Below, in pieces: positions 42,473 to 52,295 of a DNA stretch of 64,000 nucleotides. The stretch's first letter is position 1. The number at the start of each line of letters is the position of its first letter. Source of the stretch: Methylotenera_A sp040079935 (GTDB lineage Bacteria; Pseudomonadota; Gammaproteobacteria; Burkholderiales; Methylophilaceae); NCBI GenBank assembly GCA_040079935.1, contig JBEBJI010000001.1:1-64000 (forward strand), read 5' to 3'. The notes below the pieces were generated by a model that was not told the origin of the DNA, searched no databases, and saw only the letters and a program-made list of their open reading frames with translations. A program made the position numbers and the translations under genes.

Positions 42473-43480
42473 TTAATTTTGTAAGCTTTGGTTAATTTCT
42501 TTAATGCGTTGTTCTGCAAATAACGCCAACTCTGGGTTAAGCGTTGCGCTGGATTGCGCAAGGGTAAATGCTTCTTGTGATTGCTCCAGTTTCCCCATGG
42601 TTTGTAGCGAAATACCAAGCCCAATCAGCGCACCAGCTGGCGTGGTAGTGTTAAGCGAAAGTGCGTTTGTGAAGTGTGCGATTGCTTCTTCGTGGCGATT
42701 TGCGCGTTGCAATAATGTAGCAATAAAGTGTTGATAATCAGCATGGTTCTTTGCGTACTGTAAGCCTTGTTCTAAAGTGTTTAAGCCACCAGTGATATCG
42801 CCTGCTTCAACTTGTAATCGTGCAAGCGTAATGCGAAAGTCAATTTGCTCTGGCGCAATCACCAAGCCCGCGGCCAGTGTTGTACTTGCTTCATCAAGCC
42901 GCTTGTTGTCTAATAACAAACCTGCGAGTACCTGCCTTGCTTCGTGGTTGGCGGCATCTACATCTAGAGCAGCGGATAAGCTAGCCTGCGCTTCAGCCAC
43001 TCTACCTTGCTGTAAATACTCAAGCGCTTGGCGATAGTGATTTGCAGATTTTTGCTCAACACCAATTTGTTTGCGAATTGTGACTTCGGGTGTTGGTGGT
43101 GTTTCTGTGATGGGATTGATGACTTCTGTTGGCGCAACATCAGGTTTGCTAGAAGGTGTTAAGTGGGCAAGTAAGATTGCTTGCTTAGTTTCTTTTTTGG
43201 CTTTTTTTGTAGGCGCATGATACTCAGTAGGCACAAACCTAAGTTTGGTTTCGAACAGCGGTGATAATTCAAATTTTTGGCTAGAAGCCTCATTAAAATT
43301 GGATGTAGAGACGGTGTTTGGTTCTACAAAGGTGGCGATTTTTATGCTGGATAAATCGTCGTTTTGTGCTTGCGAGTTTAAATAAGTGCCGCTAGCGAGC
43401 AAGGCGACTAGTCCGCTCATTTTCAGGCCGCTCTTTAAAATGAGCGGCAACTCAAAGCTGAATGGATTAAATTTCATCAT
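42473..43480 (-). CDS. mshN: MshN-like tetratricopeptide protein of the MSHA pilus locus
   Basis: The 335-residue protein has an N-terminal hydrophobic helix (about 17-37), a charged linker, and at least four TPR units from about residue 145 (NHYRQALEYLQQGRVAEAQA; DYQHFIATLLQRANRHEEAI). MshN has this architecture in MSHA systems. It begins three bases after mshL; in Vibrio-type loci mshM lies between the two, and here it is missing. Confidence 0.78.
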   Translation of the reverse strand: MMKFNPFSFELPLILKSGLKMSGLVALLASGTYLNSQAQNDDLSSIKIATFVEPNTVSTSNFNEASSQKFELSPLFETKLRFVPTEYHAPTKKAKKETKQAILLAHLTPSSKPDVAPTEVINPITETPPTPEVTIRKQIGVEQKSANHYRQALEYLQQGRVAEAQASLSAALDVDAANHEARQVLAGLLLDNKRLDEASTTLAAGLVIAPEQIDFRITLARLQVEAGDITGGLNTLEQGLQYAKNHADYQHFIATLLQRANRHEEAIAHFTNALSLNTTTPAGALIGLGISLQTMGKLEQSQEAFTLAQSSATLNPELALFAEQRIKEINQSLQN

Positions 43481-43483
43481 GGA

Positions 43484-45196
43484 TTAGTTGTGAATTTCAC
43501 TGCGTCGTTGCATGTTATCTATGCGTTGCTGGCTCGATAAAACGTCGTTGCTCCAGCTATCCTGGCCTTGTACCACAGTGGCTTTCAGCAAGATAACCAG
43601 TTCAGTTTTGCTGGTGACGGCACCGTTTTGGCGGAAAGCCGCGCCTACACCTTTAATATCGCCTAAGCCTGGTACTTTAGATTTGGTGCTGACAGAACTT
43701 TCTGTCATCAAACCGCCAATTGCAATCACGCGGCCATCGCGTGTGCGAACGATGCTGTCAGTTTCGCTCACGTTGCTAGAAGCCAGTGGCAAATTAAGTT
43801 GACCCGAAGCTCCACCCAAGTTTAGCTGTTTGTTCACAGTGGAAACTTGGCTAATAGACGGGTGAATATGCAAGATGATGTTGTCATCTTTGTCGATTTG
43901 CGGGGTTACGTCTAGCGCAATGCCAGAGAAAAATGGCTGTAAGGTCACTTCTGGAATCGTCGTCGTTGCGCCCGTAGAAGCGGTGGTACTGGATGAAACG
44001 CCAGTCACAAAAAATTCGTCCGTGCCGACTTTTAGCACTGCTTTTTGATTGTTAATGGTCGCAATGCGGGGGCTGGATAATACTTGAACGTCGCCTTGCG
44101 TTTCTAAAAATGAGAGCAAGGCGGCAAAATTTGCGCCTTGTAGCGCGATGGCAAATAAAGGGCCACCAAGCGCTGTGGTGGCTGCATTGGATAACAGCGT
44201 GCCTGATGATGCGCCTAAATCGCCGCTAATTAAATTGCCATTGCCGCTGCTGGCAAGTTGTGTGTTTGCATTTACGCTACCCACAATGCCTGTATTAGAA
44301 CCCTTACGCCCGAATATCGACCAATTGACGCCACTTTGTGATTGGTCATTCAACTGCACGTTGAGAATTTTTGCTTCCAAAATCACTTGGCGCTCAATAC
44401 TCACTTGCATTAAGCGCAAAAATGCTTCCACATTGCGCATTTCGCTTGGCATCGCGCGCACCATAATCACGCCTGATTGCAAGTTCACAACCACGCGACG
44501 GCCGCCTTCCTTGCCAACAATCCCATCGAGCGAGTTGCTTAAGTCTTTCCAAAAGTCATTGTCTGAGGTGGTTTCAATGCTCGAACTCACTAATGGCTCA
44601 TGGCTTCCTGAGCCACCAGAACCGTTGCTGCCAGAGCCTGAGGATGTGACTTGCCCGCCGCTGTCTCCGCTTACCGAGCCAGAAGTGACGCGCGTATCAG
44701 ACGAACCTTTACGTTGACCAACAATATAGTTGACTTGAAAAATGCGTGTTTGCATGGTTTGTGGTTCGATAAAAATACGCGTGCCTTCTACGCGGTATTC
44801 ATAGCCATATAAATCACGCAATGAATCTAGTGCTTCAAACACAGTCACGTCTTTTAAGTTGACAGAAATCGTGCCAGTGACATCTTGGCGAACCAACATA
44901 CTGTAGCGAGTACCACTCACAATGCCCATCAATACCTGGTTTGCGGGCGCATTGTTGATGACTAAATCGAAGCGTGGTTCGAGTTTGTTGGCTGAGACCT
45001 TCGGCATTTCAATTTTTAATGGTGGCAATAAGGCATCACTTACAGCTGCAGGAATAGGTGCAGTGCTTTTTACCTCAGCAGCTTGTTTTAGCTCATCTTT
45101 AATTTTATTCAGCGTACTATTGTTTTGCGGTGGCGTGGTGACGCAGGCATTTAACAAAAAGATGAATGATAGGTAAATTGGTAATTTTTGCATCAT
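43484..45196 (-). CDS. mshL: MshL secretin of the MSHA pilus
   Basis: MshL forms the outer-membrane pore for the pilus. The 570-residue protein has a lipobox (LLNAC), an N-terminal STN-like domain (ISVNLKDVTVFEALDSLRDL), a glycine/serine-rich linker near residue 185-205, and a C-terminal secretin domain (VQVLSSPRIATINNQKAVLKV; RDGRVIAIGGLMTES). Overlap with the mshK stop indicates coupled translation. Confidence 0.9.
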   Translation of the reverse strand: MMQKLPIYLSFIFLLNACVTTPPQNNSTLNKIKDELKQAAEVKSTAPIPAAVSDALLPPLKIEMPKVSANKLEPRFDLVINNAPANQVLMGIVSGTRYSMLVRQDVTGTISVNLKDVTVFEALDSLRDLYGYEYRVEGTRIFIEPQTMQTRIFQVNYIVGQRKGSSDTRVTSGSVSGDSGGQVTSSGSGSNGSGGSGSHEPLVSSSIETTSDNDFWKDLSNSLDGIVGKEGGRRVVVNLQSGVIMVRAMPSEMRNVEAFLRLMQVSIERQVILEAKILNVQLNDQSQSGVNWSIFGRKGSNTGIVGSVNANTQLASSGNGNLISGDLGASSGTLLSNAATTALGGPLFAIALQGANFAALLSFLETQGDVQVLSSPRIATINNQKAVLKVGTDEFFVTGVSSSTTASTGATTTIPEVTLQPFFSGIALDVTPQIDKDDNIILHIHPSISQVSTVNKQLNLGGASGQLNLPLASSNVSETDSIVRTRDGRVIAIGGLMTESSVSTKSKVPGLGDIKGVGAAFRQNGAVTSKTELVILLKATVVQGQDSWSNDVLSSQQRIDNMQRRSEIHN

Positions 45197-45621
45197 TATT
45201 TCTCGCTTACTTTAATCGGTTTGGGTGAGCGTTTTGCTTTGTTTTTTGTTGTGGTTGAAGCAACAACGGGCGATACTATTTTTTTCTCAATTGCAAAATC
45301 CATCACTAAAGTTTGAGTGCTCATGTCGGGGTTACGCAATACGGCCTTGTTTTCGTGGAGTTCAATTAATGTCGCCTGCTGATATTTTTTACCTAACATT
45401 ACTTTTTGGCCATTGATGATGGCAGCTCTATACTGTGCGCCTATCAAAACGGACTGCAGCACGGGGCCAGCAACTGCTTCGTTATTTACAACAGTTTCGC
45501 TGTAAAGTGAGGCGGGTGGCTGTGTTGGGTCTTTTAGTGACTCTGCTTGCGCGGTCAATATATTTGCTATGCTAAGCAAAGCCACGAGTAACAATTTTTT
45601 TGAAATGGTTAAAAATTTCAT
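45196..45621 (-). CDS. mshK: MshK-like MSHA biogenesis protein
   Basis: The 141-residue product has a signal-peptide-like start (MKFLTISKKLLLVALLS) and a small beta domain with LKDPTQPP and VLIGAQYRAAIINGQKVMLG, as in MshK and GspC/PilP-like proteins. The ATG at 45621, two bases after the mshJ stop, is chosen; the frame is open to 45735 inside mshJ. Confidence 0.75.
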   Translation of the reverse strand: MKFLTISKKLLLVALLSIANILTAQAESLKDPTQPPASLYSETVVNNEAVAGPVLQSVLIGAQYRAAIINGQKVMLGKKYQQATLIELHENKAVLRNPDMSTQTLVMDFAIEKKIVSPVVASTTTKNKAKRSPKPIKVSEK

Positions 45622-45623
45622 GG

Positions 45624-46289
45624 CTAAATACTCAACCAAGTTCGGTCTAAACTTAAGGTGTAAACCGTCAGTTTTAATTGATTGTCTGGGTAGTGTTCTG
45701 CATTCAAAGCGGCCTTGCTCCACAGTACATGCCAAGGCATTTTTTCAAGGTTGGCCACATAATCAAGTAAATCCAAATAACGGCCTTCGATGGTAATTTC
45801 TACGCCATGTTTGTATACGGGAAGCTCTTGTTTGCTGGTTTGTTCTTTGTCTTCAGTAGCGCTTTCTAACAATCCTTTGACGGGCAATGTTTGCAGCTCG
45901 ATCAATTTAAGCTTGCCGTTTTTTTTCAATAAGTTATGCAGTAAATCAGGCATTTTGTCGGGTCTAATCAGACTGGTTTGCAGGTCAATGAGTTTGGTAT
46001 CTAGCAACGCTAAGCGAGAATGTAATTCAGCCATGCGTTGTTTATTTTGTGCGTCTGGATCAATGATGGGACTATGTGCAAGTGCGTTAATTTGTTGGTT
46101 TAATGCATTAATTTGTGCTTGGTCTGTGGCAAGTTCGTCGTTAAGTGTTTTTTGGCGCGCCAGCACAGGGTTTAGTAATAGTATATTGATAACAGCAAAT
46201 ACCACCACAAATAACGCGCACGTCACCATCCAACGCTCACGTTGGTTGAGCGCTTCAAATTTGCTACATATTGATAGCCAGTGCTTCAA
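45624..46289 (-). CDS. mshJ: MshJ-like pilus assembly protein
   Basis: A 221-residue bitopic membrane protein with one N-terminal helix (about 22-42), a coiled-coil region (ELATDQAQINALNQQINALA) and a ferredoxin-like C-terminal domain (VEITIEGRYLDLLDYVANLE). This is the PilO/GspM-type layout of MshJ. It overlaps the upstream gene by four bases. Confidence 0.8.
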   Translation of the reverse strand: MKHWLSICSKFEALNQRERWMVTCALFVVVFAVINILLLNPVLARQKTLNDELATDQAQINALNQQINALAHSPIIDPDAQNKQRMAELHSRLALLDTKLIDLQTSLIRPDKMPDLLHNLLKKNGKLKLIELQTLPVKGLLESATEDKEQTSKQELPVYKHGVEITIEGRYLDLLDYVANLEKMPWHVLWSKAALNAEHYPDNQLKLTVYTLSLDRTWLSI

Positions 46290-47008
46290 GATTTCTTTTC
46301 TTCCTTCGCTGATTCGCTGTTGATTGAAGTTTTTTCTTCCACAGATTGCAATGCAAACTCGATATATTTAGGTGCAAGAGTCTTTTCGGGTTCGTTAGAA
46401 ACAGGGCTGGAAGGCGCATGGATATTGGTCTGCAGGGCAGCGTTTTTAGATGCTTCAAGTTTAGGTAAATTCATACTTAAAGCAGAAAATAATTTGCCTT
46501 TTAATGCGGGCTCATTACCTAAGTTGGAAATATATTCTGGTACTAAATCCGCCTGCAGAGTACGGCCGTTGATATTGAGCTTTTCAGTGCTGCTATCAAA
46601 ACTAAAACTAGTGAGCCATAACCCATCCAAGCTTTGTTTTGCAAAAGCGCGCATGAGCGCAGCGTAGCCTTTTTCAGGCGTGGCTGAACTTAAATTCACC
46701 GTTTGCAGTATTTGCTGTTGCATGGTTTCTTTTTGCTCCAGTTGCGCAATTTGTTCAATGAGCGCCTTGTTTATCTCGTGCGGCGTGTGCAGAAAAACCG
46801 TTTGCTGTAATTGCGCTTGCGTGGCAGCGAGAGTTTCTGCTGCCTGACTGCGTTGCAAAGTAAGCAATGACAACTGTTTTTGGGCATAGCCGTAATATCC
46901 CAACATCAACGCCGATAATAGCCCTAGCGTCATGACTATATTATTAGGATTTAAGAAATCCCTTTGCTTGATAAGAGCTGGATTTAATAGGTTAATCTGC
47001 TGACTCAT
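46286..47008 (-). CDS. PilN-like MSHA assembly protein (second MshI-type component)
   Basis: The 240-residue protein starts MSQQINLLNPALIKQRDF, a PilN hallmark, followed by one membrane helix (about 24-42), a coiled coil and a C-terminal ferredoxin-like domain. The linker at about residues 189-201 (KNAALQTNIHAPSS) is encoded by a copy of the REP-like repeat, in frame. It overlaps both neighbours by four bases. Confidence 0.78.
   Translation of the reverse strand: MSQQINLLNPALIKQRDFLNPNNIVMTLGLLSALMLGYYGYAQKQLSLLTLQRSQAAETLAATQAQLQQTVFLHTPHEINKALIEQIAQLEQKETMQQQILQTVNLSSATPEKGYAALMRAFAKQSLDGLWLTSFSFDSSTEKLNINGRTLQADLVPEYISNLGNEPALKGKLFSALSMNLPKLEASKNAALQTNIHAPSSPVSNEPEKTLAPKYIEFALQSVEEKTSINSESAKEEKKS
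46403..46440. repeat. REP-like palindromic repeat, copy 3 (inside the PilN-like gene)
   Basis: Core GGAAGGCGCATGGATATTGG and right end CAGGGCAG. On the minus strand it encodes ALQTNIHAPSS in the PilN-like protein, without breaking the frame. The left end is shortened. Confidence 0.7.
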
Positions 47009-47943
47009 GCTGATTTCCCCTCGCGCAATGCAGCGCCCAATACAGGTAAAAGGTTGGCTTGCGTGGCTAAATCGCCTAATTCAAACTTATCTTCAAACTC
47101 GAAAATATCAGCTAAATCTAAGCGATCTATTTGGATGTTGAGAAAAGATTTTAAATAGTCATAAAAATCTTCACGCCCTGCAAATGGCGCCAATACTAGG
47201 CGGTTGGTAGTGATGTAAGTAAATTCACGCTCAAAACTATCCAGCGAGCGTTGAATCTCTAAAGATAATCGTTCGAATACTTTGGATTTTCGTTCGCTAT
47301 CCGGACTTTGCAATTGAGTAGTGTCAATTTCAATATGTCTGGCATGGTAAAGCTCGCCGCCAGAGGTAAAGGTCAGCAGGCCACCAGTATTATTGATAGA
47401 CAGCATAGCGAGCCCACGATCCTCTTGTTCAAGGTAGGCTGCAATATTGCGTTGTGCCAGTTCTGGGATGTCAATCACTTCTAGACTTGCACCAGAATCT
47501 GCAACGCGTTGGATATAATCACTTAGCAGTTCATTTTTAGCAGCAATGGCATATACATAGGATTGTTTATTTTTATTGTTAGGGTCAGCTGGAATATTGA
47601 TGACCTCAATGGTGGCTTGCTCTATCGAGTAATCAATCAACTCCTTAAGTTTCCAGCTCAATGCCTGTTTTAGCTCGTTGACAGGCACATTTGGTTTTTC
47701 TAGACGCACTAATTTATATTCGACCTGAGTCAACAACAATGAGCAGCGTTGATTTGATAAGCTTAAATTAGCGGTTAAAGTTTTGGCTGATACATGATCT
47801 TTTAGAATTTTAGAGCTGTTGCCACCAAAAAGTACCAATGGTTTTTCATGCTGATATGTATTCACATGCGCAAAGCTAGTGCCATTTTCATTTGCATGAA
47901 TTGCTGTCCAACCTGGAGTTTTCTTCTTTGTAAATAGTCGCAT
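47005..47943 (-). CDS. mshI: MshI/PilM-like MSHA assembly protein
   Basis: The 312-residue product has the actin-like PilM/MshI fold: GWTAIHANENGTSFAHV, SCELLLTQ-like SLLLTQVEYKLVRLEKP, VIDIPELAQRNIAAYLEQ and LLTFTSGGELYHARHI. The ATG at 47943 with an AGAGA upstream is preferred over a GTG at 47979, which would overlap mshQ. It acts at the cytoplasmic face with the PilN-like protein. Confidence 0.8.
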   Translation of the reverse strand: MRLFTKKKTPGWTAIHANENGTSFAHVNTYQHEKPLVLFGGNSSKILKDHVSAKTLTANLSLSNQRCSLLLTQVEYKLVRLEKPNVPVNELKQALSWKLKELIDYSIEQATIEVINIPADPNNKNKQSYVYAIAAKNELLSDYIQRVADSGASLEVIDIPELAQRNIAAYLEQEDRGLAMLSINNTGGLLTFTSGGELYHARHIEIDTTQLQSPDSERKSKVFERLSLEIQRSLDSFEREFTYITTNRLVLAPFAGREDFYDYLKSFLNIQIDRLDLADIFEFEDKFELGDLATQANLLPVLGAALREGKSA

Positions 47944-47965
47944 ATTAAGAGTCTCTATAAATCTA

Positions 47966-50872
47966 TTAAAAGTTTTCACGCATGTAAATAATCGGTGTTT
48001 TGAAAATGCCGAAAGTAGCGCGCGCTACTGGATTAGCACCGAACCATGGAATGCTTGCTGTCGTAGCAGAACTAGATGTTGCGGTATTACATGTATTACC
48101 GCTGGCGCTGTTTAGATTGAGCGTTAAATCGACACTGCCATTGTTGCCCGCGCCAGGCTTGGTCAAACGTAAGTATTTAGAAACGCCGTTAACAAATGCA
48201 CCAGAGCCGCTTGAATAACCTATCTGCGTTTCGCAGGCAGAAAGATTGTTTTTGTAGTTCGCCATGGCGATACTAGAAGCAGGCAAAGTAGAGCAGCTAT
48301 CCTGTTGGTTCCTAATATAAGATGTGCCATTCCAATATTGCGCTTCTAAAAGTATTGATAGTGGCAGTAACTCTGAACCATAGACGTTTTTCAGGCTTAG
48401 GCGGCCACTGCGAATAGTCGCTGTTCCTTCTGTGGCAGAAGATACAACGCTATCAGTATCTATAGCGCGCAACTTGATTGTTCCTGGCGCAGTTTTAGCG
48501 CTAGTGAAGGTAAATGCTGGCGTAGCATTCGCGATACCTGCTGTAAAAGCACTCGCTGCAACTGACACAGGTGCAAGGCTGCCGCCAGCCGCTGCATTAG
48601 CATCTGAAAGTGTGACTATTTTAGAGAAGTTGCTTGAACCATCGTAGTTCTGAGTTTTTAAACCACTAAGATTACGTGCTGTAATTTCTGTGTTAAATGG
48701 CTGACTAGAGTAGGTGAAACCACCAGTGCTGCAGCCTTGTGTCACCACTGTATCAAAATGATCTGGAGTAAATCGACCAAAATAATTGGTAGTAGCTGAA
48801 TTGCCAAAGGTGCACCCATACTTACTGCCGCTAGCTGCGAAGCCACTCGCGCAATCGCCCAGGGCAGAATCTACCGCGGTAAACGTGTCGTCATAAACAC
48901 CGTTGGCAGTAAATCTGAAATAGCCCACTTCGCCATAACTAAAGGTTCCGCCTGTTGCTGTGCCAGCGCTTGCAACGTTGAAGTTACCTGCAAGCGTGCC
49001 TACTTGCACCGCGCCACTATGTGCTGAAAGCTTGGTATTGTCTATGTTTGGGGTACCATTGTAACCAGTCAAACCAGTTGCTGCAGTCAGGCTGAAATTG
49101 CTGCCAGCTTTTACTATTGGTGTTGCTGTCGTGCTAGCCCCAGCATTATCTGCGCTAGCGCTTGAGCTTATTGTGAAATTGGTAGGGCGCACCGCAAAAT
49201 CATCTGAAGAACAACCATACACGACAGGACTTAGATTGTTATCTCTGACGCGGCAACGTAACTTGCGGTAAGCATTTGCAATACTAAAATTGGCAGAAAG
49301 TGTTTTACGACCTAAGTCGCCAGCAACAAAAGCAATGGCTTGGCTAGCTATTGGTGAAGCGTAGGCGCTGCAAGCAGGCTGAGGGCTGGCGCTATCGTCA
49401 AACAATTCAACGGTGACGTTGGATGCTGCTGTGTAAGTGGTCGATATTGCTCCGCTGGCTTGTAAGGCTGCTACATCAAACTTAAAACCCGTTCCTGTTA
49501 ACTTGGTATAGAGTGGGTTGCGTGCCGAGGGCGTGCTGGTCAGGTTGTTATAAGTTACCGCTGTTTCCAAACATTCAAAATCTTTTACACACGGACTATT
49601 AATAATTGTGAAAGTACAGCTGTCTGTCAAAGCGGTTGAGTCCCAGCATAAGGTGCCTTGTGAGGGTATTTTGCTCAAGCCAGAGGTGGAAAGTTTATAC
49701 TTGCCACCAGGTGACGTGCCAGTTAAAGTGACATTTGCTGTTGAGGCGCTACTGCCCAGTGTGAAGCTGGCTGGAAATTTGCCGACAGCTGGCGATGTTG
49801 GAGTAGTCACAACGCTACCAGTTAGTGTGCCCGTATTCACAATGTCAGTTATAGGGCAAGGAATTCTGTTCGAAATGCAAGCTAGTACAGTAATATCGGT
49901 AGCGCACAAACTTCCTTTGCCGGTGTGCCGAATTTCAAGATGATCGTAATCAGGAACGGCGGTGGAACCCACCACAAAATCATAGCTAAATGTGTAGATT
50001 CCAGGTGCAGTAAAATTATACTGAATGCCAATACCAGTATCCTGATAAGTGGTAGCGATATTGTTACTCATGTTAGCACTTTGTAAGATTGAACAGTTTG
50101 TTGTTCCATTCACCCAAAAACTACTCCAGCTAGAAGCGCAATAGTTTGAGAAAGTGAGCCCGCTACGTTCGCGAAAGGATTCCACTACCGAAACACCTGA
50201 AGGAATACTGGTGCTTGAAGGACATGTGGTCCCAGACGCAGGTGGGTAAGTACCTACTACCTGTTTGCCATTAGTGTCAATATAACGTACACCACAACCG
50301 TTATCACTGCCACCTAAATAGGTGTCAAATGCATGGTAGTACCTAACTGGATTCGCAGCGCTTATCGCATAAGTGGCAGGTATGACCAAAGTCACTTCTG
50401 CGGTAATAAAGTCAAATGGTGTTGTATATTTCCAATTTACAGAGACCTGTGGCCCAGATGAAATGCCAAAATTACTAGTAGCATTTTGCTGTACGCCACT
50501 TGAAGATGGATTTGCGGGAGAAGTCGCAGTAATCGTGCGAGTACTATACATGCCTCCTGTCGGTGTAAAGGTGGCAACGTTGTGGTCTGGCCCATATATA
50601 AGACCATTTGCTCTTAAGAAAATACCGTTATCAATGTTTGTGCTAGGTGGGAGCGTCGAGGGTTCGTATACCTGCCCCGTGTTATTTAGTCGCCTAACTT
50701 GTATTTGTGTCGAGTCATCAATATAGAAGTGCAAGCCATTAGTACCGGTTGTACCGCCAGTACTATTGAACTCGACAACTGTGGCGTGTGAAGCGCTCGT
50801 GCCACATAATAAAAGTATTAGTGTCAAAGAAGCTACCCTGACTAAAGCCAGAGATAAAAACGCTTTTAACAT
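47966..50872 (-). CDS. mshQ: MshQ-like large secreted protein (DUF6701 type)
   Basis: This protein of 968 residues has a signal peptide (LILLLCGTSASHA) and a long Ser/Thr/Ala-rich exported body. In its C-terminal third is the DUF6701 region (GRFTPDHFDTVVTQGC, PFNTEITARNLSGLKTQNYDG). MshQ is the largest accessory protein of MSHA pili and may sit at the surface or tip. The ATG at 50872 is preferred; the frame starts with TTG at 50881. Confidence 0.82.
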   Translation of the reverse strand: MLKAFLSLALVRVASLTLILLLCGTSASHATVVEFNSTGGTTGTNGLHFYIDDSTQIQVRRLNNTGQVYEPSTLPPSTNIDNGIFLRANGLIYGPDHNVATFTPTGGMYSTRTITATSPANPSSSGVQQNATSNFGISSGPQVSVNWKYTTPFDFITAEVTLVIPATYAISAANPVRYYHAFDTYLGGSDNGCGVRYIDTNGKQVVGTYPPASGTTCPSSTSIPSGVSVVESFRERSGLTFSNYCASSWSSFWVNGTTNCSILQSANMSNNIATTYQDTGIGIQYNFTAPGIYTFSYDFVVGSTAVPDYDHLEIRHTGKGSLCATDITVLACISNRIPCPITDIVNTGTLTGSVVTTPTSPAVGKFPASFTLGSSASTANVTLTGTSPGGKYKLSTSGLSKIPSQGTLCWDSTALTDSCTFTIINSPCVKDFECLETAVTYNNLTSTPSARNPLYTKLTGTGFKFDVAALQASGAISTTYTAASNVTVELFDDSASPQPACSAYASPIASQAIAFVAGDLGRKTLSANFSIANAYRKLRCRVRDNNLSPVVYGCSSDDFAVRPTNFTISSSASADNAGASTTATPIVKAGSNFSLTAATGLTGYNGTPNIDNTKLSAHSGAVQVGTLAGNFNVASAGTATGGTFSYGEVGYFRFTANGVYDDTFTAVDSALGDCASGFAASGSKYGCTFGNSATTNYFGRFTPDHFDTVVTQGCSTGGFTYSSQPFNTEITARNLSGLKTQNYDGSSNFSKIVTLSDANAAAGGSLAPVSVAASAFTAGIANATPAFTFTSAKTAPGTIKLRAIDTDSVVSSATEGTATIRSGRLSLKNVYGSELLPLSILLEAQYWNGTSYIRNQQDSCSTLPASSIAMANYKNNLSACETQIGYSSGSGAFVNGVSKYLRLTKPGAGNNGSVDLTLNLNSASGNTCNTATSSSATTASIPWFGANPVARATFGIFKTPIIYMRENF

Positions 50873-51033
50873 GGCTTGCAAGGCCTTGCTATTAAAGCAT
50901 TCATTTGTAACAAGTCAGCAAACAAATCAAACCCCTAAATCTTTTATGCCAAAATTTTTATGGCAGACTGGCTTATTATGCAACGCTGACTTGCTGGTTA
51001 AACTGCTAATTAAGAACGGGTTTTAGGCCTTAT

Positions 51034-51486
51034 TCAACTGCATTGATAGTTTGGGATTGCATCGGTGCCTAAACACTTGCTGAGTGAAACTTGTATCTGG
51101 CGTTCAATATAACTAGCTGTCCCTGTAGTGCCAAAATTCGCAGTAGCCGTTACATCGTAAATCGCAATGGTGTGGTCGGTGCCTTGCTCAAAATAGTCGG
51201 TAGATCTGCTGCAAGTTATAACTACAGAGAAATTATCAACGCTGATGGTGCTTGGGCTGACGGGGCAATTAGCCAATGCAGTTGTGCCTGGGGCTAGCAC
51301 TTGATAAGCCGCCCATTCCACGCCTCCACGTGCCGCTTGATAAGCTCTGGCACCTTGCACATCTTGTGTGGAAGTGGCTTGTTGTATGCTGGTAATATTG
51401 AGCGCATAAGCACCCAGTGCAGCTAAAATAACTAATATAAATATTGCTGCAGGTAATAAAAAGCCTTGTTGATGACGGTTTATCAT
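51034..51486 (-). CDS. mshP: MshP-like minor pilus protein
   Basis: A 150-residue protein with a hydrophobic N-terminal helix (GFLLPAAIFILVILAALGAY) lacking the usual E5, as is common in MshP/PilX-type minor pilins, and EWAAYQVL and DNFSVVITCSRS in the body. The ATG at 51486 overlaps the mshO stop. The 125 or so bases upstream in the same frame lie inside mshO. Confidence 0.75.
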   Translation of the reverse strand: MINRHQQGFLLPAAIFILVILAALGAYALNITSIQQATSTQDVQGARAYQAARGGVEWAAYQVLAPGTTALANCPVSPSTISVDNFSVVITCSRSTDYFEQGTDHTIAIYDVTATANFGTTGTASYIERQIQVSLSKCLGTDAIPNYQCS

Positions 51487-52295
51487 GGCGAATTCACTAC
51501 ATTCACTTGATGCATCAGTTTCACATTGGCAACATCTTGCGCGAAGCCAAGATAAATTGTCACTACTCCGCTTCTCTGCAATATGCCTGAAGTATAATTG
51601 ATTTGGCAAAAACTCAAGTTTGATGCTAGTTTACGTGCTGTCGCAAGGCCATTAAGAGTGGCTACGCTGGCGGGTTGGGTCGGTTGAATCGCGTAACCAC
51701 TATATAGTAATAGTACGCCGTTAGTCATGTCGCACGCATATGTGACGGGCGTGGATGCTACATAAAATCGGCTTGAGGGTGAGGCCTGTGGGAACGTTCC
51801 GCCACTGAAACTTAGGGTGCTGAGTGTGCCCGAGGTAAGCAGCGCGCGGCTGTTGGTACCTTCATACACATCCGAGCCGGGAATGCCCAGATTGTAAATC
51901 ACCAGTTTGTCGCCAGACGCTATCGTAACACTTGGACCAAGTACGTCAAAGGTATCTGCAGTCTGTGAAAAATCTAGTGGATTATCACTGACAGAAGATC
52001 CAACCTCAGCGCGATATCTGCCGGCTGATTTGACTGGTATAAATTCGATAAAGCTATCAGCGCCGTTGGTAGTGTTGCGCACGCTGTTGGGTAAGGCATT
52101 GTGAATGTCACGCGACATGCGTCGTAAGGCAGTATCGACGCGGTCTGTGAGGTTGGCGCGATTTTCGCTATCAATAAATGATTGTGCTGGATTGCGAATA
52201 AGTTGAGTGCTGACCGCGGCAAGGAGTGCCACGATGGTAATCACCACCACCAGCTCGACCAAAGTGAAACCTTTTGATTTAGATATTGGGGGCAT
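51483..52295 (-). CDS. mshO: MshO-like minor pilin
   Basis: A 270-residue prepilin (KGFTLVELVVVITIVALLAA) with a body typical of MshO: ALRRMSRDIHNALPNSVR, VTYACDMTNGVLLLYSGYAI and SGVVTIYLGFA. It overlaps mshD by 17 bases and mshP by four. Confidence 0.82.
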   Translation of the reverse strand: MPPISKSKGFTLVELVVVITIVALLAAVSTQLIRNPAQSFIDSENRANLTDRVDTALRRMSRDIHNALPNSVRNTTNGADSFIEFIPVKSAGRYRAEVGSSVSDNPLDFSQTADTFDVLGPSVTIASGDKLVIYNLGIPGSDVYEGTNSRALLTSGTLSTLSFSGGTFPQASPSSRFYVASTPVTYACDMTNGVLLLYSGYAIQPTQPASVATLNGLATARKLASNLSFCQINYTSGILQRSGVVTIYLGFAQDVANVKLMHQVNVVNSP